Source: Roseateles_C aquae (GTDB lineage: Bacteria > Pseudomonadota > Gammaproteobacteria > Burkholderiales > Burkholderiaceae_C). Taken from it: 64,000 nt of DNA. Shown in pieces: positions 34,540 through 47,138 of this stretch (the stretch's first letter is position 1; every line of letters starts with the position of its first letter). Both the position numbers and the translations under genes were made by a program. The stretch lies in assembly GCF_032337115.1 (NCBI RefSeq), contig NZ_JAVXZY010000001.1:1176607-1240606 (forward strand), given 5' to 3'. A model generated the notes under the pieces. That model did not search any database and was not told the DNA's origin. It saw nothing but the letters and a program-made list of their open reading frames with translations.

Positions 34540-35249
34540 TCGGACAGAAAGCGACTGAACTCTGCCACCGGCGCCCGCTCGGTGACCAGGCTGTTCTCCA
34601 CCGCGGCCGGGTCGGCATGGCCCAGTGCCATGCCGCAGACCAGCATCTGCGCGGGCGCGAACTTGAGTTCGTCGGCGATCAACCGGTGGAACTGGGTGAA
34701 GGCCGCCTGCGGGCAGGTGTGCAGACCATGGGCGCGGGCGCTAACCATGATGTTCTGCAGAAACATGCCGTAGTCCAGCCAGGAGCCCTGGCACATGATG
34801 CGATCGATGCTGAAGATCAGGCCGACCGGCGCATCGAAGAAGCTGTAGTTGCGCGCGTGCTGTTGCTGCATCCGCGCCTTGTCGGTCTTGGCGATGCCGA
34901 GCAGCCCGTACAGATCCCAGCCGACCTTGCGGCGGCGGTCGATATAGGGCGAGGCCCATTCACGCGGGTAGTAGGCGTATTCCTCCTGGTGGCTGGCCTG
35001 CTCGGCCGGGTCCAGATAGGCGGCCTGGATGCGGGCACTGAAGCGGGCCTTGGCGGCCCCGGTCAGCACATGCACCTGCCAGGGCTGGGTATTGGTGCCC
35101 GAGGGCGCGCGGGCGGCCACTTCCAGGATCTGCTCGATCACCTCGCGCGGCACCTCGGTCGGCAAGAAGGCGCGCATCGAATGGCGGCTGGTGATGGCGG
35201 CTTCGATGGCGGCGCGCTCGGCGGCGCTGGGCGTGTCGTAGAGAGTCAA
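34536..35249 (-). CDS. Nitroreductase-family FMN oxidoreductase
   Basis: A 237-residue flavoenzyme. FMN contacts are visible in SRHSMRAF, RAPSGTNTQPWQVHVL, and near the end LVCGMALGHADP. These enzymes reduce nitroaromatics, quinones or similar acceptors with NAD(P)H; the natural substrate is unknown. No suitable ATG exists before the conserved SRHSMRAF. The best start is the TTG at 35249, whose last two bases share the thioesterase stop (TTGA) and which has GGAAGGA upstream. It is embedded in the five-gene operon. Confidence 0.88.
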   Translation of the reverse strand: MTLYDTPSAAERAAIEAAITSRHSMRAFLPTEVPREVIEQILEVAARAPSGTNTQPWQVHVLTGAAKARFSARIQAAYLDPAEQASHQEEYAYYPREWASPYIDRRRKVGWDLYGLLGIAKTDKARMQQQHARNYSFFDAPVGLIFSIDRIMCQGSWLDYGMFLQNIMVSARAHGLHTCPQAAFTQFHRLIADELKFAPAQMLVCGMALGHADPAAVENSLVTERAPVAEFSRFLSE

Positions 35250-35695
35250 GGCTGTGGTCCTTCCAGGGCTTGCAAGGCGGAGAGATAAGCATCGGGCAGC
35301 GCGGCGACCGGGCGGCGGCTGTCGCGCTCGACATAGACATGAACAAAGTGGCCGCGCGCCGCGCAGCGATCCTGGCCCGGCGCGAACAGCCCGATCTCGT
35401 AGCGCACGCTGGAGCGGCCGCGCTGGCTGACGCGCAGGCCGGCCTCGATGGTCTGCGGAAACGCCAGTGATTCGAAATAGTTGCAGTGCGTCTCGACCAC
35501 CAGGCCGATCACCGCGCCGCCATGGATGTCCAGCGCGCCGGCGGCGATCAGGTACTGGTTCACCGCGGTATCGAAGAGGCTGTAGTAGACGACGTTGTTC
35601 AGATGGCCGTAGATGTCGTTGTCCATCCAGCGCGTGCCCAGCGGCACGAAGCGGGCGTAGTCGGCACGGGTGTCGGGGGCAGGTCTTGCGCTCAT
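35246..35695 (-). CDS. Hotdog-fold acyl-CoA thioesterase (4HBT family)
   Basis: A 149-residue protein of the 4-hydroxybenzoyl-CoA thioesterase group. The DIYGHLNNVVYYSLFDTAV block carries the usual catalytic D/H-N-N arrangement. HCNYFESLAFPQTIEAGL and the RGHFVHVYVER strand complete the hotdog fold. The substrate acyl-CoA is unknown. It overlaps the upstream deacetylase gene by four bases (ATGA) and the downstream nitroreductase start. Confidence 0.9.
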   Translation of the reverse strand: MSARPAPDTRADYARFVPLGTRWMDNDIYGHLNNVVYYSLFDTAVNQYLIAAGALDIHGGAVIGLVVETHCNYFESLAFPQTIEAGLRVSQRGRSSVRYEIGLFAPGQDRCAARGHFVHVYVERDSRRPVAALPDAYLSALQALEGPQP

Positions 35696-36651
35696 GCCTG
35701 CATTCTTCCATCGCCTTGCTGCCAGCGCTGCCACCAGCGCGACGCGGCGTTCAGGGTATTCACCTGCACGGCCACCGTGGTGGTCAGATCGTGGCCATAG
35801 CCGCCGGCCATGGACAGCGCCACCGGGATGCCGCGCTGGTGCAGCTGCGCGAGCACCCGCTCGTCGCGCGCCAGCAAGCCGGCATTGCTGAGCTTGAGGC
35901 GGCCCAGGCGGTCGGCCTCGTGCGGGTCGGCGCCGGCCAGGTAGAAGGCCAGCCCCGGCGGCTCGGCCCCCAGACGCGCCCAGATCGTTGCCAGCGCCTG
36001 GTCCAGCGCGGCCAGGTACTCGTCGTCGCCACAGCCATCGGGCAGCTCGACGTCCAGGCTGCTCGCCTCCTTGCGGAAGGGAAAGTTCTTGGCCCCGTGC
36101 ATGGAGAAGGTGAAGACCGTCGGGTCGTCGCGAAAGATCGCCGCCGTGCCATTGCCCTGGTGCACATCCAGGTCGATCACCAGCACGCGCAAGCCCGGCG
36201 CCGCAGCACCGTGGCGGCGGTGCCATTCCAGCTGCATCAGCCGGGCGGCCACCGCCACATCGTTGAACACGCAATAGCCGCTGCCCTTGTGGGCATAGGC
36301 GTGGTGGGTGCCGCCGGCCATATTGGCGGCCACGCCCTCGGCCAGGGCAGCCCGCGCGGCCGCGATGCTGGCGCCGACCGAATGGCGCGAGCGCAGGGCC
36401 ATCGTCGGCGACCAGGGGAAGCCGATCTCGCGCTGCTCGGCGGCGCTGAGCCGGCCCTGCTGCACGCGATCGACATAGTCCTGCTCGTGCACCAGCGCCA
36501 GCTCGGCATCGCTGGCCGCTGGCGCCGCCTGCATGCGCAAGAGGCCGGGTTCGCGCTCGAAATGCTCGCGCAGCAGCCGGTATTTGGACTGCGGAAAACG
36601 GTGCCCCGGTGGCAGGGCCAGCGCGTGGGCGTCGGAATGAAAGGCCAGCAT
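35692..36651 (-). CDS. Histone-deacetylase-family amidohydrolase
   Basis: A 319-residue zinc amidohydrolase. Active-site blocks are LAGGTHHAYAHKGSGYCVFN-type (here NMAGGTHHAYAHKGSGYC with the His pair), VLVIDLDVHQGNGT with Asp/His zinc ligands, LAGADPHEADRLG with the second Asp, and MAGGYG. Bacterial members deacetylate polyamines or other acetyl-amines rather than histones. The start is the ATG at 36651 (MLAFHSDAHAL), which fits the family; a GTG three codons earlier is possible. It is the first gene of the operon with thioesterase, nitroreductase, antiporter and dehydrogenase. Confidence 0.92.
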   Translation of the reverse strand: MLAFHSDAHALALPPGHRFPQSKYRLLREHFEREPGLLRMQAAPAASDAELALVHEQDYVDRVQQGRLSAAEQREIGFPWSPTMALRSRHSVGASIAAARAALAEGVAANMAGGTHHAYAHKGSGYCVFNDVAVAARLMQLEWHRRHGAAAPGLRVLVIDLDVHQGNGTAAIFRDDPTVFTFSMHGAKNFPFRKEASSLDVELPDGCGDDEYLAALDQALATIWARLGAEPPGLAFYLAGADPHEADRLGRLKLSNAGLLARDERVLAQLHQRGIPVALSMAGGYGHDLTTTVAVQVNTLNAASRWWQRWQQGDGRMQA

Positions 36652-36780
36652 GCCCGGCACGATAGCCGCTTTGTGAGCGGTCTGCCGTCATCGGGCTGTC
36701 AACACCGTGTCACCGGCCGCGACGAGGCTCCAACAGGCCCGCGGCAAATTTGCACAGGCTCGAGTGCTTATTTGCAATTC

Positions 36781-36852
36781 TTTGCTGCACTGCACAAAAA
36801 GTACTTGCAATCCGATTTCCCGACCCTATACTTCGATTCATGTTGCAGTGCA
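36781..36852 (+). promoter_or_regulatory. phaP promoter with two candidate PhaR operators
   Basis: A sigma70-like promoter reads TTGCAA (36805-36810), 16 bases, TATACT (36827-36832), placing the start point near 36839. Two copies of TGCACTGCA bracket it: ctgcactgcac at 36785-36795 just upstream of -35, and in reverse orientation ttgcagtgcac at 36842-36852 at the start point. TGC-rich motifs of this kind are bound by PhaR, the repressor that leaves the phasin promoter when it binds PHB. The phaR gene is not in this window. Confidence 0.75.
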
Positions 36853-36923
36853 CCATAAACACTGTGAACGAGGTCCACGAGGTTTCCCCGCGGTAATCCG
36901 CTCAGTTTTTTTGGAGAACTACC

Positions 36924-37487
36924 ATGTCCGTACTGACTGCTGATCAAATCTTCGCTGCCCACAAAGCCAATGTCGAAACCCTGTTCGGTCTGACGAACAA
37001 GGCCTTCGAAGGCGTGGAAAAGCTGGTCGAGCTGAACCTGCAAGTGGCCAAGGCCGCGCTGAGCGAAGCCGCCGAAACCACCACCGCCGCCCTGTCGGTC
37101 AAGGACGCTCAAGAGCTGCTGGCCCTGCAAGCCGCCCTGCTGCAACCGTCCGCCGAGAAGGCCGCTTCGTACAGCCGCCATCTGTATGACATCGCCACCG
37201 CCACCAACGCCGAAGTGGCCAAGGTTGCCGAGGCTCAGATCGCTGAAGCCCAAGCCAAGTTCAACGCCGTGGTCGAAACCGCTGCCAAGAACGCCCCGGC
37301 TGGCACCGAGAATGCTGTGGCCCTGGTGAAGTCGGCTGTCGCCGCTGCCAACAACGCCTTCGAGAACGTGCAAAAGGCTGCCAAGCAAGCCACCGAAGTG
37401 GCCGAAGCCAACTTCAACGCCGTGACCAACACGGCCGTCAAGGCTTCGCAAACCGCTGCCCGCAGCAGCAAGCGCGCCGCCGCCTAA
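36924..37487 (+). CDS. phaP: Phasin, PHB granule surface protein
   Basis: A 187-residue phasin that coats polyhydroxybutyrate granules. It has the phasin_2 pattern: VLTADQIFAAHKANVETLFG, FEGVEKLVELNLQVAKAALS and ASYSRHLYDIATATNAEV, followed by a long Ala-rich amphipathic helix and a basic tail (RSSKRAAA). GGAG precedes the ATG by eight bases. The codons are biased to those of highly expressed genes. The upstream region holds a clear promoter with PhaR-type operators, and a terminator follows. Confidence 0.96.
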   Translation: MSVLTADQIFAAHKANVETLFGLTNKAFEGVEKLVELNLQVAKAALSEAAETTTAALSVKDAQELLALQAALLQPSAEKAASYSRHLYDIATATNAEVAKVAEAQIAEAQAKFNAVVETAAKNAPAGTENAVALVKSAVAAANNAFENVQKAAKQATEVAEANFNAVTNTAVKASQTAARSSKRAAA

Positions 37488-37497
37488 GACTGCAGAC

Positions 37498-37518
37498 CGC
37501 GGGCCCAAGAGGCCCGCG
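37498..37518 (+). terminator. Hairpin after phaP
   Basis: cgcgggcc (37498-37505) pairs with ggcccgcg (37511-37518) around a 5-base loop, 10 bases after the phaP stop. There is no T tract, so it may protect the 3' end or act with the terminator at 37584. Confidence 0.55.
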
Positions 37519-37583
37519 ACTCGTCAGCCGACGATTGTCTCCTCGGCACCCACCAAGGCGCAGGCCTTGAAAGTGCCCTTGAT

Positions 37584-37612
37584 GCCCGATGCCACAAGCC
37601 TCGGGCTTTTTT
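37584..37612 (+). terminator. Rho-independent terminator downstream of phaP
   Basis: gcccga (37584-37589) pairs with tcgggc (37601-37606) around an 11-base loop and is followed by six T residues. Confidence 0.75.
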
Positions 37613-37708
37613 GTGTCTGCAGCACGAGCGGTCCAGCGCCGGCAGGGCATGAGAAAGGCGTTAGCATCCCGGCCCGACTCCGCCCATTTCCTGCCTGACC
37701 TTGCCCTC

Positions 37709-38584
37709 GTGAGCCAAGCCGCCCTGCCCTGCTGCCCCAACTGCGACCAGCCACTGCTGCAGGCCGAGCAGCGCTTTTGCGGCCATTGCGGTCAGGAGAC
37801 ACGGGTTCGGGCGCCGACCCTGCTGGAATTCCTGCAGCAGTTCGGCGGCGCCTATTTCTCCACCGAGGGCGCGCTGTGGCGCAGCCTGAAGCTGCTGCTA
37901 CTGCCCGGCGCGCTGACGCTGGAGTATTTCCGCGGCCGCCGGCGCCACTATGTGCTGCCGCTGCGGCTGTACCTGACGATCAGCGTGTTGCTGGTGCTGG
38001 CGACCTCCTTGCTGGGCGTGGCGCAGCTCTCGCCCGAGCAAGAGCAACGGCTGGCCAAGAGCATTGCCGATGGGGGCAGCTTCTATCTCACCAACGTCGG
38101 CAGCTACATGGCCGGCATGGAGAAGCGGCAGTTCATCTGCACAGGCTTTCCGGTCTGGATGTGCCAGCGCTTCCAGCAAAAGCTCGACACCGATCCGCGC
38201 GGCATGGTGCGCTTGCTCAACGACACGCAGACCCGCGCGTTCAGCCATATGAGCCGGGCGATGTTCGTGCTGCTGCCCTTGTTTGCGCTGTGGCTGAAGT
38301 TGCTGTACTGGCGCCGCGGACTGCGCTACACCGAGCATCTGGTGTTCACCTTGCATCTGCACAGCTTCTGGTTCTTGATGCTGTGCCTGGCCGAACTGCC
38401 AGTGCCGGGGCTGCCGCTGGCCGCCGCCGCCCTGATGCTGGGCTACACCCCGCTGGCGCTGCGCCGGGTCTATGGCGGCGCCTGGTGGCGCACGCTGCTT
38501 GGCACCGCGCTGGCCATGGGCCTGCAGGCCGTGGCCCTGTTGGCGGCGCTGCTGATTGCCTTGTTCTGGGCCTTGCTGTCATGA
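37709..38584 (+). CDS. DUF3667 membrane protein, copy 1
   Basis: A 291-residue membrane protein. The N-terminal zinc-ribbon-like motif CCPNCDQ...RFCGHCGQ (CxxC-x11-CxxC) is followed by PTLLEFLQQFGGAYFSTEGA and LLLPGALTLEYFRGRRRHYV, the pattern of DUF3667. Then come about four or five membrane segments, with a conserved YTEHLVFTLHLHSFWF. The function is unknown. I set the start at the GTG at 37709, just before the cysteines; an ATG at 37649 would add 20 residues without clear character. It is followed by a paralogue with a four-base overlap. Confidence 0.75.
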   Translation: MSQAALPCCPNCDQPLLQAEQRFCGHCGQETRVRAPTLLEFLQQFGGAYFSTEGALWRSLKLLLLPGALTLEYFRGRRRHYVLPLRLYLTISVLLVLATSLLGVAQLSPEQEQRLAKSIADGGSFYLTNVGSYMAGMEKRQFICTGFPVWMCQRFQQKLDTDPRGMVRLLNDTQTRAFSHMSRAMFVLLPLFALWLKLLYWRRGLRYTEHLVFTLHLHSFWFLMLCLAELPVPGLPLAAAALMLGYTPLALRRVYGGAWWRTLLGTALAMGLQAVALLAALLIALFWALLS

Positions 38585-39498
38585 AACTCATGTCGTTGCT
38601 GCGCCCCTATATGGTGGTGCCCACGCCCGAGCCCGGCCACTGCGCCAACTGCCGCGCGCCCTTGTCCGAACCGCTGCCCAAGTTCTGCGGCGCCTGCGGC
38701 CAGGAAACCAAGATCAAGGCACCGACGCTGTGGGAGTTCCTGCAGCAGTTCGGCGGTGCCTACATCTCCACCGAGGGCGCGCTATGGCGCACCCTGTGGC
38801 GCTTGTTGCTGCTGCCCGGGCAGCTGACGCTGGAATACTTTGCCGGCCGGCGGCGCCACTACGTGCTGCCGGTGCGCCTCTACCTGACGATCAGCGTGCT
38901 GGCCCTGGTGCTCCTGAAGTTGACCAGCCATCTGGAGCTGGACGAGAAGGCGGCGCAGGGCATCATGCAACTGGACCGCAGCGAGAAGCGCGAGGTACGC
39001 ATCGGCATCCTGGACAGCCATGCCTTTGGCTTGCATGAGGGCAAGTTCTTCTGCGAGGGCCTGCCCGATTTCATCTGCCAGCGCGCCGAACTGCTGTCCA
39101 GTTCAGACAACGCCGCCATCGCCCGCCAGATGCGCGAGCTGCCGGCGCGCTTCGTCAGCCACCTGGGCTCGGCGATGTTCCTGCTGCTGCCGGCCTACGC
39201 CTTCTGGTTGAAGCTGATCTATTTCGACAAGCGGCGCCGCTACACCGAGCATCTGGTTTGCTCGCTGCACCTGCATTCCTTCTGGTTTGCGATGCTGGCG
39301 CTGATCGTCAGCGGTTCGGGCCTGCTGACCTTTCTGGCCGTGCTGGGGGCCATGATCTACCCGGTGATTGCCCTGCATCGCGTCTATGCCACACGCTGGT
39401 GGAGCACCGGCTGGCGGGTCTTCAGCGTCGCCATCCTGTACCTGACGACGCTGACCATGGTCCTGATGCTCTTGGGCATCTACGCCGCGCTCACTTGA
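38581..39498 (+). CDS. DUF3667 membrane protein, copy 2
   Basis: A 305-residue paralogue of the preceding gene. It has the same HCANCRAP...KFCGACGQET zinc-ribbon-like motif, the near-identical PTLWEFLQQFGGAYISTEGA and LLLPGQLTLEYFAGRRRHYV blocks, and the YTEHLVCSLHLHSFWF segment. The regions between (residues about 130-190) differ strongly, with two cysteines kept in each (here FFCEGLPDFICQ). The ATG overlaps the first copy's stop (ATGA). The pair is probably a tandem duplication that has diverged and may form a heteromer. The function is unknown. Confidence 0.8.
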   Translation: MKLMSLLRPYMVVPTPEPGHCANCRAPLSEPLPKFCGACGQETKIKAPTLWEFLQQFGGAYISTEGALWRTLWRLLLLPGQLTLEYFAGRRRHYVLPVRLYLTISVLALVLLKLTSHLELDEKAAQGIMQLDRSEKREVRIGILDSHAFGLHEGKFFCEGLPDFICQRAELLSSSDNAAIARQMRELPARFVSHLGSAMFLLLPAYAFWLKLIYFDKRRRYTEHLVCSLHLHSFWFAMLALIVSGSGLLTFLAVLGAMIYPVIALHRVYATRWWSTGWRVFSVAILYLTTLTMVLMLLGIYAALT

Positions 39499-39533
39499 GC
39501 GGGGCGGCTGTCCCACGCGATTTCCACACGATT

Positions 39534-40544
39534 TCAGCGAGATTTCGCCGCCAGACGCTGGCGCAGCTGGGTCAGCATGGCCTGGGCCGCGTCGCGGCCG
39601 GCCTGAATGCTGCGCCGGCGGGCCGAGAAATCGGCGCTGCCGACGCCATCGAGCTTGGGCCGGATCACGACATCGGCCTCGCGCAACTCGAAGTTGTTGA
39701 TCGAGCGGCCCATGATGGAGAAGGTCTGCAGCAGCATGCGCATCGCATCGCCGGGCGGCTTGCTCTCGGGCGGCTCGGAGATGTCGACCGCAATGATCAG
39801 CTCGGCCCCCATCTGCTTGGCATAACGCACCGGCACCGGCGCGACCAGCCCCCCGTCGACATACTCGCGGCTGCCGATCTTGACCGGCTGGAACACGGCG
39901 GGCACGGCACTGGAGGCACGCACCGCCGCGCCGGTGTCGCCGCTGCGGAACAGGATGGGCGAACCGTCCGAGAGGTCGGTGGCCACAATGCCCAGCGGTA
40001 GGCTCATCTGCTCGATCAGGCGGTTGCCGGTCTTGTCGCGAACAAAGCGGGCCAGCGCCTCACCACGGATCAGGCCGCGCGTCGGGAAGGCCCAGTCGGT
40101 GATCGCGCCCTCGTCCATGGCCTCGGCCATGCTGGCCAGTTCCTTGCCGTTCTTGCCCGAGGCATAAAGCGCGGCGACCAGGCTGCCGGCCGAAGTGCCG
40201 GCCACCAGATCAACCTTGACGCCCTGTTCCTCCAGCACCTGAATCACGCCGATATGGGCAAAGCCGCGCGCCGCGCCGCCGCCCAGGGCCAGGCCAATCC
40301 GCGGCAGACGCAGCGGTCGCACCGGGGCAGGCAGCTCGGCCACTGGCGCCGGACTGGCGCTGCCAGGGCTGGGCGTCGCACCGCTGGAGGGAGAACTGGC
40401 TGGCGGCGGCGGTGCACTGACGCTGCCCGGCCGAGCGGCTTCGACCGGCGCCTGGCTGGTCGTTGTCGCGCAGCCGGCCAGGATCAGCGCCAAGCACAGC
40501 CAGGCCAGATGCCGCAAGGGCTTGAGGTGGGTTCGATCAGACAT
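39534..40544 (-). CDS. Patatin-like phospholipase lipoprotein
   Basis: A 336-residue lipoprotein (LILAGC, Cys25) with a Pro/Ser linker to about residue 80, then a patatin domain. The oxyanion motif is GGGAARGFAHIG, the nucleophile GTSAG has Ser118, and the catalytic Asp is in YVDGG (Asp230). Patatins hydrolyse phospholipid acyl chains; this one would act in the periplasm or at the outer membrane, similar to RssA-type proteins. It is divergent from the cNMP-domain patatin gene, with 50 bases between their starts. Confidence 0.9.
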   Translation of the reverse strand: MSDRTHLKPLRHLAWLCLALILAGCATTTSQAPVEAARPGSVSAPPPPASSPSSGATPSPGSASPAPVAELPAPVRPLRLPRIGLALGGGAARGFAHIGVIQVLEEQGVKVDLVAGTSAGSLVAALYASGKNGKELASMAEAMDEGAITDWAFPTRGLIRGEALARFVRDKTGNRLIEQMSLPLGIVATDLSDGSPILFRSGDTGAAVRASSAVPAVFQPVKIGSREYVDGGLVAPVPVRYAKQMGAELIIAVDISEPPESKPPGDAMRMLLQTFSIMGRSINNFELREADVVIRPKLDGVGSADFSARRRSIQAGRDAAQAMLTQLRQRLAAKSR

Positions 40545-40594
40545 GGGGGCGGATTCTAGGTTTCAGTGGCCGGCAGCACCGCTAGACTGGCCAC

Positions 40595-42396
40595 ATGGAT
40601 CAGCCCCAGCGAGTCCGCGACCGCAGCGCCGACGCCTTGCGCGCCAGCGCCGTCTTTGGTTCGCTGCCCGAGCCGGTGATCGCCGAGCTGACCGAGCTGA
40701 TGAGCTGGCGCCATGTGCACGGCGGTGAGACCGTCATTGTCGAGGGTGCCGAGTCGGACAGCATCATCTTCGTCATCAGCGGTGCGCTGCGCGTATCGCG
40801 CCGCGACCGCGATGGCAGCCTGCTGCTCTACAACCAGATCCATCCTGGCCAGAGCATTGGCGAGTTAGGCATGATTCTGCAGCAGCCGCGGGCGCAGGAT
40901 GTCAGCGCGATCCGCGATTCCACGCTGGCCCTGCTGGACCGCCAGGCCTACGAAACCCTGCTGCTGCGGCACCCACTGGAGTTGAGCCGCGTCTTCATGC
41001 GCGCCGTCTATGACCGGCTGCGCCACGGCAGCGAGGTGCAGGAGCAGCGGCTGGCGCAAACCTTTGTGTTGGTGCCGCTGCACGAGGGCGCCGGCGCCGG
41101 TGCGCTGGCCGCGGCGCTTGTCAACGCCTTTGTGCACAACCAGGGCATGGACCCGCGCCGGGTCGGCCATCTGGCCGTCGAGCCGCATGGCGGCCGCACC
41201 GTGCTCAACGGCGAGCTGCTGGACGGCACAGATACCCGCGCGCTGGAAGACAGCCACGAGATGCTGGTCTACGAGGCCGAGGAGCGCGACAGCGCCTGGA
41301 CCCGCTACGCCTTCCGCCAGGCCGATCAGGTGATCTTCGTCGCCTCGGCCGGCAGCTCCAGTGGCCTGGGCGAGATCGAAGCACTGCTGCGCCAGGAGCC
41401 AGGCTTTGCCTTCAAGCGCAAGCACCTGGTGCTGATGCACCCGCCGGGCGCGGCGCAGCCCGAGCATCCGGCCGCCTGGCTTCATGGTCGCGAGCTGGAG
41501 CGCATCTACCCGCTGCGCCAGCATTCGCAGGCCGATGCCGAGCACCTGGCCCGTTTCCTGACCAGCTCGGCCGTCGGCATCGTGCTGGGCGGTGGCGGCG
41601 CGCGCGGCTTTGCCCATCTGGGCGTGCTCAAGGCGCTCAATGAATGCCATATCCCCGTCGACCTGATCGGCGGCAACAGCATGGGCGCACTGATCGGCGC
41701 CCAGCTGGCCTGCGGCCACGGGCTGGACCAGATCCTTGAGCAGACGCGGCGCTTTGCCTCCGGGGGTGAGCGGCTGACGCTGCCGCTGGTGTCGCTGGTG
41801 GGCGGTCGGCGCGTCGAGCGCGATCTGCGCCGGCTGTTCGGCGAGCAGCTGATCGAGCAGCTCTGGCGGCCCTTTTTCGCCGCCGCCTGCAATCTGAGCC
41901 GCGGCAACACAACGGTGCAGGACCAGGGCCTGCTCTGGCGCGCGGTGCTGGCCAGCAACTCGCCGGCCGGCCTGCTGCCGCCGGTGCTGCAGGGCGGCGA
42001 ACTGCTGGTCGACGGCGCCATCCTGGAAAACGTACCGGTGCAGCCGATGCGCATGCGCCTGGGCACGCCGCTGGAGCGTCGGCGCGGCAATGGCAAGATC
42101 ATCGCCATCGACGTCGATGTGCGCGCCCATCTGCGCGCCGACGCCGAGCTGCAGCGGCTGACGCCCTGGAGCACGCTACGCGCCAAGCTGCGCGCCAACG
42201 CTCCGGCATCGCCGGGCCTGGCGAATATCCTCTACAGCGCCGGACATATCGGCGGCAGCAGCCAGCGCGGCCGCACCATTGCCCAGGCCGATTTGTATCT
42301 GGAGCCGCCAGTCGCTGAATTTGCGCTAATGGCCTACCAGCGTGGTGCCGATATCGCAGAGATCGGCTACCGCTATGCGATGGAAAAGATAGCTCA

Positions 42397-42424
<28 letters not shown>
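40595..42424 (+). CDS. Cyclic-nucleotide-binding patatin (NTE-like)
   Basis: A 609-residue protein. Residues about 15-135 are a cNMP-binding domain with the phosphate-binding cassette GQSIGELGMILQQPRAQDVS. A middle region (about 150-320) is Rossmann-like and resembles the linker in bacterial NTE-like proteins. The patatin domain (about 325-490) has GGGGARGFAHLG, the nucleophile elbow GGNSMG (Ser362) and LVDGAILENVP (Asp473, DGA rather than DGG). It would be a cytoplasmic, nucleotide-controlled lysophospholipase. Its 3' end overlaps the NRPS start by 28 bases, so the two are tightly linked. Confidence 0.9.
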
Positions 42425-46358
<3,934 letters not shown>

Positions 46359-46362
<4 letters not shown>

Positions 46363-47069
46363 GCAGAACCGGCGAAGGCGGCCTCATCGACGCGCGGCTG
46401 CGGCGCCGCTTGCGCCTGCTCTGGCTGATACTGGCCCTGCTGCTGGCGCTGACGGCCGCCTGGCGCTGGTCACCCTTGAGTGCCTGGCTCGATGCCGAAG
46501 GTGTGGTGGCGGCCCTGCGCGCCAGCGCCGCACTGCTGGGTGCCCCGCTGTCGGTCCTGCTGATGGCGCTGGCGCTCAGCCTGGCCCTGCCCTTGATCGT
46601 GCTGACGCTGATGAGCATGCTGGCCTTCGGCCCGCTGATGGGCAGTGCCTGCGTGTTTGCGGCCGCACTGCTGTCGGCCAGCGTCAGCCACCGGCTGGGC
46701 CGCTGGCTGGGCCACGAGGCGCTGCTGCGCCTGGGCGGACCGCGCTTGCAGTTGCTCAGCCAGACGCTGGCGCGGCGCGGCTGGTTGGCGGTGCTGCTGA
46801 TGCGTCTGGTGCCGGCGGCACCGTTTGCGCTGGTGAATATGCTGGCCGGCGCCACCCATCTGAGGCTGCGCCATATGCTGCTCGGCACGGCACTGGGCAT
46901 CACGCCCAGCACGCTGGCGCTGGCCCTGTTTGCCGAGCAGCTGCGCGCCGCGCTGCAGCATCCCGGGCCGCTGGCCTGGCTGGGCCTGGCGCTGATCGTG
47001 CTGCTGGTGCTGGGCGCCGGCCTGGCCGTGCGGCGCTGGTTGGCGCGCAGCGTCGATTCAGAGCCCTAA
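46359..47069 (+). CDS. VTT/TMEM64-family membrane protein
   Basis: A 236-residue inner-membrane protein of the VTT (DedA-related, TVP38/TMEM64) family. TM1 is at about 20-36, followed by a core with LPLIVLTLMSMLAFGPLMGS, LMRLVPAAPFALVNMLAGAT and a final TM near 205-225. The R.VP..PF.LVN block is the family hallmark. Members are linked to lipid scrambling or undecaprenyl-phosphate recycling. It is coupled to the NRPS by a four-base overlap, so it may handle a lipid substrate or product of this cluster; that is inference. Confidence 0.85.
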
Positions 47070-47138
47070 GCGCACACTTTGCGCCCACGCTGCGGCCACA
47101 ATGCGCGCCATCGACGCTGCATCCGCGCCCTGCCGCCC

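Noticed and set aside
34536..35711. A fused thioesterase-nitroreductase protein starting at 35711
   Set aside because: The fused frame translates the thioesterase gene out of frame; the true thioesterase is in the frame ending at 35246, and the nitroreductase starts at the TTG at 35249.
35246..36691. A fused deacetylase-thioesterase protein
   Set aside because: The deacetylase is in a different frame and ends at 35692; upstream of 35695 this frame has no deacetylase motif.
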